Assembly (NCBI GenBank): GCA_964636785.1
Contig: CAZWVK010000034.1
Location: 1-22,892 of the forward strand
Source: UBA6776 sp964636785
GTDB lineage: Bacteria > Bdellovibrionota > Bdellovibrionia > Bdellovibrionales > UBA1609
Length of the DNA stretch: 22,892 nucleotides
Direction of reading: 5' to 3'
Under the pieces are notes generated by a model, which saw nothing but the letters and a program-made list of their open reading frames with translations, did not search any database and was not told where the DNA came from. A program made the position numbers and the translations under genes. Positions 13,492 through 20,403 of the stretch are shown here, in pieces. Position 1 is the first letter of the stretch, and the number at the start of each line of letters is the position of its first letter.

Positions 13492-13877
13492 AAGCTGTTC
13501 TCCGATTTATTTTCCTTCTCCATAGAGATTCGAATGGCTGACAGCAGATCATTCTTTTTGAAAGGTTTTGAAATGTAATGAATGCAGCCTGCATCAAGTG
13601 CGCGCATCACCATCAGATCCTGATCGAGAGTGGTGCATGCGATGATTTTCTGATTGGGATTTTCCTTCAGAATTTCTTTGGTGGCCTCTATGCCGCTCAA
13701 GTTGGGCATGACTAAGTCCATTAAGATGACATCTGGTTGAGTGAGACGAGCTTTCTCAATTGCGTCTTCACCATCGAGAGCCTCACCGACGATTTCAAAT
13801 CCTTCAGCGGAGAGAATCTGTCGCATGACCTCGCGGATAAACGGGGCGTCATCCACCACTAGAACTTTAATTGCCAT
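13488..13877 (-). CDS. single-domain response regulator (CheY-like)
   Basis: 129 residues, one receiver domain with no output domain. The acidic pair is in VLVVDDAPF (D9, D10), the phosphorylation site is D54 in VILMDLVMP, the switch Thr is in IIACTT (T82/T83), and the conserved Lys is K104 in YISKPF. It probably passes a phosphate signal to a protein partner, as CheY does at the flagellar motor; no histidine kinase is nearby. Upstream on the minus strand is a perfect TATAAT ending 8 bases before the ATG, with no ribosome site, so the message may be leaderless. It is divergent from the DedA gene. Confidence 0.93.
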   Translation of the reverse strand: MAIKVLVVDDAPFIREVMRQILSAEGFEIVGEALDGEDAIEKARLTQPDVILMDLVMPNLSGIEATKEILKENPNQKIIACTTLDQDLMVMRALDAGCIHYISKPFKKNDLLSAIRISMEKENKSENSL

Positions 13878-13884
13878 AACGACT

Positions 13885-13890
13885 ATTATA
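13885..13890 (-). promoter_or_regulatory. -10 box (TATAAT) of the response-regulator gene
   Basis: A perfect TATAAT on the minus strand puts the transcript start at about 13878, next to the ATG at 13877. No clear TTGACA-like -35 box is present at the right distance. Suggests leaderless transcription. Confidence 0.4.
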
Positions 13891-13937
13891 GATTGAATTG
13901 CACGAAAACAAAACGCTTTGTCGTTAGGGTCTTGAAC

Positions 13938-14585
13938 ATGTCTTCACTCGGCCAGATGATTATAGAATTTTTATCCCAGTTCGATGGGATATCCGCCTAT
14001 GGTCTAGTGATTGGAACTCTTTTGATCTGTGGAGTTGGAGTGCCAATTCCAGAAGACATCACGTTGATCGCAGCAGGGATCCTTTCCGCAATCGGATCTA
14101 TGTCCCTTCCGGGCGCTATATTGGCCGGTCTTTTTGGAGTCCTCTTTGGTGATAGCTTTATGTTTTATCTAGGACGCTTTTACGGGCGTAGAGCTCTCAC
14201 GCTGCCGATTATCCGCTCAATTATGACACCAAAAAGAATTGAAATGGCCGAGCGGAAAGTGCTTCGCAACTCAAAATTCATCTGTTTCACTGCACGATTT
14301 TTGCCGGGCCTAAGATCTCCAATTTTTCTCACCTCAGGAATGCTCGGAGTGAAGCCAATTATCTTTTTCGCCCTTGATGGGTTTGCGGCTTTGATCAGTG
14401 TTCCGGTCTGGGTGGTGGTCGGATGGTGGTTTGGCCATAATATTGAAGATGCACTTGGATTTGCGGAACGCATGCAGGTGTTTTTAATTATTGGAATTGT
14501 TCTTCTGATTTCAGGGTATTTTTTATTTCGACGTTGGAAAAAGAAACGCCGTGCACGACTGCTCATGTATTACATGACGAAGTAA
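13938..14585 (+). CDS. DedA family (SNARE-associated) membrane protein
   Basis: 215 residues from ATG-13938; a TTG at 13893 would give 15 more residues, but the ATG has AGGGT upstream and is more likely. DedA/VTT-domain proteins are inner-membrane transporters linked to lipid-carrier recycling and to membrane potential and drug tolerance. The family motifs are present: LICGVGVPIPEDITLIAAGIL near the N-terminus, LFGVLFGDSFMFYLGRFYG, then the ARFLPGLRSPIFLTSG loop with the conserved Arg and Pro-Gly, and two C-terminal helices. It ends in a very basic cytoplasmic tail (RRWKKKRRARLL). It stands alone between divergent and convergent neighbours. Confidence 0.92.
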   Translation: MSSLGQMIIEFLSQFDGISAYGLVIGTLLICGVGVPIPEDITLIAAGILSAIGSMSLPGAILAGLFGVLFGDSFMFYLGRFYGRRALTLPIIRSIMTPKRIEMAERKVLRNSKFICFTARFLPGLRSPIFLTSGMLGVKPIIFFALDGFAALISVPVWVVVGWWFGHNIEDALGFAERMQVFLIIGIVLLISGYFLFRRWKKKRRARLLMYYMTK

Positions 14586-14597
14586 TTTGTGGGGTGT

Positions 14598-15812
14598 TTA
14601 CCTTCCCCAGCGATAACCAATCGAGAAGAATGTTAAACTTTGATCGACATTGAGTCCATCTGCGGTCACGCCGGTTTCTGGATCTGGATAATTGGAAGCA
14701 CCTTTAAAAAAGTTTCTCTCGTAGCGATGTTGAAGAGTCCAATAGATCTGATTCTTTCTATTGAACTTAATTTCACCGCCCACGGAAGCTGATATTGCGG
14801 AGTTCGAACTGCTGCGTCCTGAGCGAATATTTTGTGATCCAGAGCTCTCTTTTAGAGTGAGCTTTGGCTCAATTGAAACACCAATTCTATGGGCGTAAGA
14901 ATGTGAGCTTGGCAGTTCAGCCTCGAAAGCGATCTGAAGTCCTGTTGATCTGGTCGAAACTCGACCTCCTGTTGATCCACTCGTTGCTGTGGAAAAATCC
15001 ATATAAGAAATCTTCCAGACCGTTTGTGGCGCGAGTGGATCAGTGACTCGAATACTGCGAAAGCTCAAACCCACTTTGTTTTTTGAGATTTTGAGTGAGT
15101 TGATAGACTCGTCAGTGAGAGAGCTGATTGAGCCTCCAAGCGAGGACTGCATTTCCCCTTCCAAACCGAAATAAGGACTGAACCAAAGTGATAGACCAAC
15201 TGTGTGTCCCGGGGTTGAAGACGAAAAGTTTTTAACAGAAAACAGGCTTGAGCTATCGTAATAAAAGTAACTAGGTGCGAGATAGATTTCGATCGAATTT
15301 TCAGCCTCTGTTTTCTTATTACTGTGATATTTTAGTCGTTCAAGTTCTTTGTCATTCACGCCAAGGACTAAAACGCGAAGTCTTTGAATAAGATCAAAAT
15401 CCCCTTCGGATAAGTCTTCTCTAGGTGTCTGTTCCACTTTTTCATTCGCCACGATTTGCTCTTCGGCCTTTGGCGCTTCGGGCTCTTTCACTTCGACTTT
15501 GGTCTCCGCTTTGGCTTCTGCCTCACTTTCGGTGGGCGCGACATCTGGTTTGGAAATCGTCTGAGGTGGAGTCACTTCTTGGGACCTGGGCGATCGTCCG
15601 GTCGAGCTCTTTCTTTCTTCAGGTGGTTTGATAATAAATCGACCGGAATCCAAAGTTTCAATTGTTGGTGAGCTTCCGCGTCCACGAAGGAGTGGGGATG
15701 TCGGATCTAAATCGGCAAACAAAGGAAGTGAAAATGAGAGTAAAATCACTAGGAAGCTCATCAATAATGAAATCGGAACTTTGGGTCTGTGACTTAAGTC
15801 AAATTGACCCAT
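14598..15812 (-). CDS. outer-membrane beta-barrel protein with acidic/Pro-rich linker
   Basis: 404 residues. A signal peptide (basic HRPK, then LLMSFLVILLSFSLPLFA, cut around A34) is followed by an unstructured region of about 100 residues rich in Glu, Ala, Lys and Pro (ESEAEAKAETKVEVKEPEAP). From about residue 170 there are alternating beta strands with aromatic belts (IEIYLAPSYFYYDSS, VGLSLWFSPYFGLEGEM, IYWTLQHRYERNFFKG, FFSIGYRWGR), typical of an outer-membrane barrel. The linker might span the periplasm or the surface layer. It has no recognised family and probably no relation to the Tad genes. It is divergent from the next outer-membrane protein, with 30 bases between the starts. Confidence 0.8.
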   Translation of the reverse strand: MGQFDLSHRPKVPISLLMSFLVILLSFSLPLFADLDPTSPLLRGRGSSPTIETLDSGRFIIKPPEERKSSTGRSPRSQEVTPPQTISKPDVAPTESEAEAKAETKVEVKEPEAPKAEEQIVANEKVEQTPREDLSEGDFDLIQRLRVLVLGVNDKELERLKYHSNKKTEAENSIEIYLAPSYFYYDSSSLFSVKNFSSSTPGHTVGLSLWFSPYFGLEGEMQSSLGGSISSLTDESINSLKISKNKVGLSFRSIRVTDPLAPQTVWKISYMDFSTATSGSTGGRVSTRSTGLQIAFEAELPSSHSYAHRIGVSIEPKLTLKESSGSQNIRSGRSSSNSAISASVGGEIKFNRKNQIYWTLQHRYERNFFKGASNYPDPETGVTADGLNVDQSLTFFSIGYRWGR

Positions 15813-15836
15813 TTCGAACTTAAGAGCACACTTAAG
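15790..15836. repeat. three CTTAAG sites between divergent outer-membrane protein genes
   Basis: CTTAAG at 15793-15798 (centre of a 12-bp palindrome TGACTTAAGTCA), 15819-15824 and 15831-15836, inside and between the two gene starts. Spacing is 26 and then 12 bases. They may be binding sites for a shared regulator, but the match is short. Confidence 0.35.
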
Positions 15837-15842
15837 ATACAG

Positions 15843-17463
15843 ATGAAAAAATTAAAGAAATTTCTTTTTACTGTGATGTTTGTGAGTGTCTTTTTTCCAT
15901 TCATTCCACTCTCGGCACAAAATATCCTGGGACAGAATCAGTACAAAAGTCCTGCGGATGAATTGTTAGATATAGATCGGCTCACAGTTGCACCATTTTT
16001 TGACAATGCAAATGGAATTTATGCGCGACCACTCGAAAGACATCTTATCGACTCTTTAAGCAAGAACCATCGTTATAATTATATTCCGCCAACTTCGGAT
16101 TTTCCCCCAACCAGTCCAGAGGGTTTCTTAAAAGACGAGAATTTGGTGAAAGAATTTGGTCAAAAGGAAAAAGTTGATGCATTTCTTTCAGGTCGAATAA
16201 CGAATTATCCAACGGGCATGGAGATTGCGATTTATCTTTTTTTAACGAAGGATGGTCAGCCTCTTGTTCAGGGTGAGCTAAAGAATCTAAAAAATGATTC
16301 GATTGATTTTTTAAAAGGTCAGATCAATTTACTCACGCAACAGATTTTCGAGCGTCTCCCATATGCAGGACGTGTTATGAGCCGTGAAGGCTTGCGAGTC
16401 ACTGTAAATCTTGGAGCCAAAGACGGAATTAAGAAAAATGCAGAGCTGAGTGTTGTTCAGTTTTTAAGTCTAAACCGTCATCCCAAACATAAATTCTTAA
16501 TCAATACCGCAAAGGAAGTTATAGGTAAGATCAAGATTCTAAAAGTTGAGCCAACGTTGAGTTTCGGAGTCATCCAACTGGAAAAAGAAAAGGGAATCAT
16601 CGATAGAGATTCAAAAATAAACACTCTTGGCGAGATCGTCTATTCCAATATTCAGACCGGGTTTGAAGAGGATCGCAAGCAGAGTGATTTTAAAGGAGAT
16701 TACTCTTTTGGAGAGAACCCAAAAGAATGGAAGCCTCTTGATCGTCCGGTCTTTGGAAAGGTGACGGGAAAGTTTGGCCTTAGTCGTTTTCAACACAATA
16801 TGAGTGTACAGAATGTAGGCTCACTTTCTGGAAAGAATGACTTTTCTCCGATGGTGGATATTGAAGGTGAACTGTGGCTGACGTCCGAGTGGACCGCTCA
16901 TGCGCTGATTCGTCAGGGGCTGATTTCAGTGAGTAATCCGCGATCGGGTTCTGCTCCGGGAGATTTGTCTCAATCCCTAAGAGCAATGGAAGTCGCCTTT
17001 GGATATAGATTTCGTTTTAGTCCAGATGGCCCATCTTCCTTTGCCGAACCATTTATAGGATATTTTTCTCATCAGCTCTTTTCCGACAATGCTCAACCAG
17101 AGGCTTTTACCACGATGAAATACTCCGGTCTTAGAGTTGGTGTTATGGGTGAATTTCCGATCACTGAAGATCAGATGTGGAGAGCGGGCGGAAAGGTTTC
17201 ATTCGCTTTATCAACGAACTTGAAAGAGTCTCCAGTGACATCCGGTGCAAGTTCAGACAATAGCAGTGTGCAGTTTCAGTTCTATGGCTCTAAAGCCATT
17301 AGCGGTCGAATGAGAGCCATAGGCTCAGTTGATTTTGAACANNNNNNNNNNTTTTGAACAGTTCTCAACCAACTTCTCCGGGGCCGGTACTCGCGCAGAG
17401 CCAGCCGATTCAGCTTCACTTCGCTACATGACTTTTTCAGGCGGTATCTCCTACTCCTTCTAA
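15843..17463 (+). CDS. two-domain outer-membrane protein, FlgT/CsgG-like front and beta barrel; interrupted by an N gap
   Basis: Signal peptide MKKLKKFLFTVMFVSVFFPF (ending near PLSAQ), then a periplasmic part: LTVAPFFDNANGIYARPLER and later VDAFLSGRITNYPTGMEIAI resemble the CsgG/FlgT-like fold, and VTVNLGAKDGIKKNAELSVV resembles the C-terminal domain of FlgT. From about residue 310 it is a beta barrel (AMEVAFGYRFRFSPDG, GYFSHQLFS). The gap at 17342-17351 breaks the frame, but the 9 bases TTTTGAACA repeat on both sides. Joining the copies restores one frame of 533 residues ending GGISYSF, with the terminal Phe of outer-membrane barrels. The start ATG-15843 gives a clean signal peptide; a TTG at 15804 is less likely. 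The stop is followed by a strong terminator. Function unknown. Confidence 0.75.
17342..17351. other. scaffold gap (10 N) with 9-bp overlap on each side
   Basis: The 9 bases before the gap (17333-17341) and after it (17352-17360) are both TTTTGAACA. Merging the two copies removes 19 bases and restores an open frame through the outer-membrane protein gene. The gap is therefore most likely an unmerged contig overlap and no sequence is missing. Confidence 0.85.
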
Positions 17464-17465
17464 AA

Positions 17466-17498
17466 TAAAAAAACCCGAGCTTGTGGCTCGGGTTTTTT
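17466..17498. terminator. bidirectional intrinsic terminator
   Basis: A-run (17466-17473), stem CCCGAGC / GCTCGGG (17474-17480 and 17486-17492) with loop TTGTG, then TTTTTT. It ends the outer-membrane protein gene on the plus strand and, with T-run and A-run reversed, groEL on the minus strand. Confidence 0.93.
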
Positions 17499-17530
17499 GT
17501 AAAGACTAGGTCTTATAAAGCGGGGACTGA

Positions 17531-19192
17531 TTACATCATGTCCATGCCGCCCATTCCACCCATTCCTCCCATGCCGCCCATTCCTGGTGCGCCATGAGCT
17601 GCCGGCTCATCTTTCTTAGGAGCTTCAGCAATCATAGTCTCAGTAGTGAGCATCAAAGAGGAAACAGAGGCTGCGTTCTCAAGTGCGCTTCGAACCACTT
17701 TAACCGGATCGATAACACCGTCTTTAAGAAGATCTGTGTACTCTTCAGTTTGAGCGTTGAATCCATATGCCACACTCTTTTCCGCAAGAACACGATCAAG
17801 AACAATCGCACCATCAAGACCAGCGTTGCTGGCGATTTGACGGATTGGCTCTTCACAAGCTCTACGAATGATGTTGATTCCAGCTTTTTGCTCATCATTT
17901 GTAGCAGTTAATTTTTCAAGAGTGCGCGAAGCACGAAGAACTGCAGTTCCACCACCGGCGACGATTCCTTCTTCAACAGCCGCGCGAGTTGCGTTCAAAG
18001 CATCTTCAACACGAGCTTTTTTCTCTTTCATTTCAACTTCAGAAGGAGCTCCAACATGAATCACTGCAACACCGCCAGCGAGTTTTGCTAAGCGCTCTTG
18101 AAGCTTTTCTTTGTCATAGTCACTAGTTGTTTCTTCGATTTGAGCTTTGATTTGAGCAACACGAGCCTGAATTTCTTTTTTAGACCCAGATCCATCAACA
18201 ACAGTCGTGTTGTCCTTGTCGATCACGATGCGTTTAGCTTGTCCAAGCATATCGACAGTGGCTTGCTCGAGTTTTTGGCCCATTTCTTCGCTGATCAATT
18301 GTCCACCAGTCAAAGTGGCAATATCTTCAAGCATTGCTTTTCTTCTGTCACCAAAGCCAGGAGCTTTAACAGCAGCAACATGAAGAGTTCCACGAAGCTT
18401 GTTCACAACAAGAGTTGCGAGTGCTTCACCGTCAACATCTTCAGCGATGATAAGAAGAGGGCGGCCAGACTTAGCAACACCTTCTAGAACACCGATCATA
18501 TCTTTCATTGCGCTGATTTTTTTGTCGTAAATTAGGACGAAAGCGTTCTCAAGGATGGCTTCCATTCTTTCTGCATTGGTAATGAAGTAAGGAGAAAGGT
18601 ATCCACGGTCAAACTGCATCCCTTCCACAACTTCAAGTTCAGTCTGAGCAGTTTTGCTTTCTTCAACAGTGATAACGCCTTCTTTTCCAACTTTTGCCAT
18701 TGCAGCAGAAATCATTTCACCGATTTCAGTGTCGTTATTGGCAGAAATTGTTCCCACTTGAGCGATTTCTTTTTCGCCTTTAACTGGCTTGGCCATTGAT
18801 TTTAATTGTTCAATAACATGTGCAACAGCTTTATCGATCCCGCGCTTAACTTCTGTTGGGTTGTGGCCGGCACTTACAATTTTTGCACCTTCACGGAAAA
18901 TAGCTTGAGCAAGAACCGTGGCAGAAGTCGTTCCGTCACCAGCGTCATCATTTGTTTTGCTAGCAACTTCTTTAACCATCTGAGCGCCCATGTTTTCAAA
19001 CTTGTTCTCAAGTTCGATTTCCTTTGCAACGGTCACACCGTCTTTAGTGATCAAAGGAGAGCCAAAGGATTTCTCAATAACAACGTTTCTTCCTTTTGGA
19101 CCTAAAGTGACTTTTACAGCATTTGCAAGAGTGTTGACTCCACGAAGAATGGATTTTCTTGCATCTTCGCTAAAACGTAATTCTTTACTCAT
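17531..19192 (-). CDS. groEL: chaperonin GroEL (60 kDa)
   Basis: Cytoplasmic chaperonin ring that folds proteins with GroES and ATP. 553 residues, slightly longer than the 545-548 of most. Conserved signatures are present: the ATP-binding LGPKGRNVVI near the N-terminus and NDDAGDGTTSATVLAQAI, with AAVEEGIVAGGGTAVLRASR in the C-terminal half, ending in the disordered GGM repeats (GGMGGMGGMGGMDMM). It follows groES by 18 bases in the same operon and ends at the terminator at 17466-17498. Predators of this group often have more than one groEL, but only one is in the window. Confidence 0.98.
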   Translation of the reverse strand: MSKELRFSEDARKSILRGVNTLANAVKVTLGPKGRNVVIEKSFGSPLITKDGVTVAKEIELENKFENMGAQMVKEVASKTNDDAGDGTTSATVLAQAIFREGAKIVSAGHNPTEVKRGIDKAVAHVIEQLKSMAKPVKGEKEIAQVGTISANNDTEIGEMISAAMAKVGKEGVITVEESKTAQTELEVVEGMQFDRGYLSPYFITNAERMEAILENAFVLIYDKKISAMKDMIGVLEGVAKSGRPLLIIAEDVDGEALATLVVNKLRGTLHVAAVKAPGFGDRRKAMLEDIATLTGGQLISEEMGQKLEQATVDMLGQAKRIVIDKDNTTVVDGSGSKKEIQARVAQIKAQIEETTSDYDKEKLQERLAKLAGGVAVIHVGAPSEVEMKEKKARVEDALNATRAAVEEGIVAGGGTAVLRASRTLEKLTATNDEQKAGINIIRRACEEPIRQIASNAGLDGAIVLDRVLAEKSVAYGFNAQTEEYTDLLKDGVIDPVKVVRSALENAASVSSLMLTTETMIAEAPKKDEPAAHGAPGMGGMGGMGGMGGMDMM

Positions 19193-19210
19193 TTTTATAA
19201 ACCTCGGTAG

Positions 19211-19513
19211 TTAGTTAATAATTCCTAAAACGTCTTCTTCGCGCATCATCAGGTACTCTTCGCCATTGAGTTTCAGCTCAGTTCCTGCATATTTTCCAAA
19301 AAGAACTTTGTCTCCAACCTTTACTTCAAGTGGAAGGTTCTTGCCGTCTTCTGTAACCCGGCCATTGCCAGCGGCTACGATCTCGCCTCTTTGAGGCTTT
19401 TCTTTCGCAGTTTCAGGAATAATGATTCCACCCGCGGTTTTTTCCTCCTCGGCCATGCGGCGAACAAGAATGCGGTCATGCAAAGGGCGCACGCCCAAAG
19501 CTACTTTTGCCAT
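19211..19513 (-). CDS. groES: co-chaperonin GroES (10 kDa)
   Basis: Lid of the GroEL chamber. 100 residues, standard length. It begins VALGVRPLHDRILVRRMAEE, with the mobile loop EEEKTAGGIIIPETAKEKPQ that binds GroEL, then GDKVLFGKYAGTELKLNGEE. A textbook GGAGG ribosome site lies about 8 bases upstream. First gene of the groESL operon; I found no CIRCE (TTAGCACTC-N9-GAGTGCTAA) upstream, but an unusual inverted repeat near a TTGACA box is present (listed separately). Confidence 0.98.
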   Translation of the reverse strand: MAKVALGVRPLHDRILVRRMAEEEKTAGGIIIPETAKEKPQRGEIVAAGNGRVTEDGKNLPLEVKVGDKVLFGKYAGTELKLNGEEYLMMREEDVLGIIN

Positions 19514-19593
19514 ATTTAGACCTCCTATAGTCTATTTAAATCGCTGAATAAATATATGTGCTTATCTCTTTTTAATTAACGTCGTTCAATATG

Positions 19594-19627
19594 GACTCCT
19601 CCATTTTCCTGTCAAGGTGGAGGACTC
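19594..19627. promoter_or_regulatory. inverted repeat around a TTGACA box upstream of groES
   Basis: GACTCCTCCA (19594-19603) and TGGAGGACTC (19618-19627) pair at 9 of 10 positions with a 14-base spacer. The spacer holds TTGACA on the minus strand (19615-19610), a perfect -35 box facing groES, though the -10 box beyond it (near 19587) is weak. Read on the plus strand the hairpin is followed by ATTTTTTT, so it could instead be a terminator for an antisense or small RNA. Confidence 0.45.
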
Positions 19628-19661
19628 ATTTTTTTGAGGGATATCAATTTAAAATGTGGAT

Positions 19662-20213
19662 TTATTTTCCTGAGGAGCCTTGGCCAGCCCAAAAACCAGA
19701 GAGTTTGGCTGCTGAGGTGGATGCCTTTTCCTTTTGATCCGACTGCTTACGAAGGATTTCGCGAAGGATACTGGAAACCTCTTCCTTGCTCATGGACTCC
19801 ATGAGTGCGTCCAAAGCTGTCGGATTTTGATGAAGGGTCGGCAGGTAAATCGTTATGTAGTCATCCAAGGTGAGTTCATTGGCCGTCTGTACCGACTCCT
19901 TTGCCAACTGAAGCTCGTTTTCGAGACGATCCATCCCGGATTTATCATTCGAACGCTGAAATCGCTGGAGCGCTTTGGGGCTTTTTGAAGTTTTTTCTGT
20001 AGATGTCTCTTTTGGACCGAGAGTGCCCTTTGTGCTTTCCAGTTCGGCGGTGGCGCGAAGTAGACGATTTTGCGCCAATAAAATCTGCTGTTCCTTCCAG
20101 GCCTTAAAGCCCAACGCGACAGAAGAGCTTGGGGAAGCGTCGGCACGCGCCGCTAGAGTAAAGACAAAAACCAGGGTCATTATGATTAAACTTGGAAGTT
20201 TTTGGGATAACAC
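19662..20213 (-). CDS. secreted protein with predicted helical/coiled region, unknown function
   Basis: 183 residues from GTG-20213, chosen over upstream in-frame ATGs (20246, 20234) because AAGGAG lies 8 bases before it and the signal peptide is then ideal (MLSQKLPSLIIMTLVFVFTL, cut near ARADA). The mature part is mostly helical and charged: WKEQQILLAQNRLLRATAEL, a Ser/Thr/Lys-rich linker, MDRLENELQLAKESVQTANE, then LTLDDYITIYLPTLHQNPTA and MSKEEVSSILREILRKQSDQ. No Cys and no family that I recognise. Likely periplasmic, perhaps a structural or adaptor protein. A possible sigma-54 promoter lies upstream. Confidence 0.72.
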   Translation of the reverse strand: MLSQKLPSLIIMTLVFVFTLAARADASPSSSVALGFKAWKEQQILLAQNRLLRATAELESTKGTLGPKETSTEKTSKSPKALQRFQRSNDKSGMDRLENELQLAKESVQTANELTLDDYITIYLPTLHQNPTALDALMESMSKEEVSSILREILRKQSDQKEKASTSAAKLSGFWAGQGSSGK

Positions 20214-20239
20214 GAATTCACTCCTTGAAACCATGAGGA

Positions 20240-20257
20240 GGCTCAACCCATTGAGCC
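20240..20257. other. hairpin in the leader of the secreted protein gene
   Basis: GGCTCAA (20240-20246), loop CCCA, TTGAGCC (20251-20257): a perfect 7-bp stem. On the minus strand it lies in the predicted leader, about 27 bases before the GTG start. It could affect translation or stability. No T-run follows on either strand. Confidence 0.4.
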
Positions 20258-20272
20258 GTCATGACCAATTAG

Positions 20273-20289
20273 TACAAGGGGCGTGCCAA
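20273..20289 (-). promoter_or_regulatory. sigma-54-like promoter for the secreted protein gene
   Basis: On the minus strand TTGGCACG-CCCC-TTGTA matches the sigma-54 consensus YTGGCACGRNNNTTGCW except at R (C here) and the -12 C (T here). The GG-N10-GT spacing is as required. Transcription would start near 20262. If real, the gene would need an AAA+ activator; none is visible in the window. Confidence 0.4.
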
Positions 20290-20403
20290 GACGAGTTCGA
20301 ATTCAGTGGGTAGGGAAAGGAATAGACGCTTTGCGCGAAGACCCATTTTGTCTCTAGCTATAAGAAATTTGCAAAAAAACGTCGCCCCCTCTACCTTAGA
20401 TAA

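Noticed and set aside
14180..14566. Minus-strand open frame of 128 codons inside the DedA gene
   Set aside because: Arg/Pro/Ser-rich translation typical of an antisense shadow; the DedA gene on the other strand has clear motifs.
18098..18487. Plus-strand open frame of 129 codons within groEL
   Set aside because: Antisense shadow of a highly conserved gene, with no start signal or known domain.
19514..19661. CIRCE element upstream of groES
   Set aside because: I looked for TTAGCACTC and GAGTGCTAA on both strands and found neither.
20254..20274. Minus-strand TACTAATTGGTCATGACGGC resembles the conserved last bases of 23S rRNA
   Set aside because: Only about 20 bases from memory, with nothing matching further upstream; it also overlaps the sigma-54-like site. 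Too little to call an rRNA remnant. An alignment to this organism's 23S gene would settle it.
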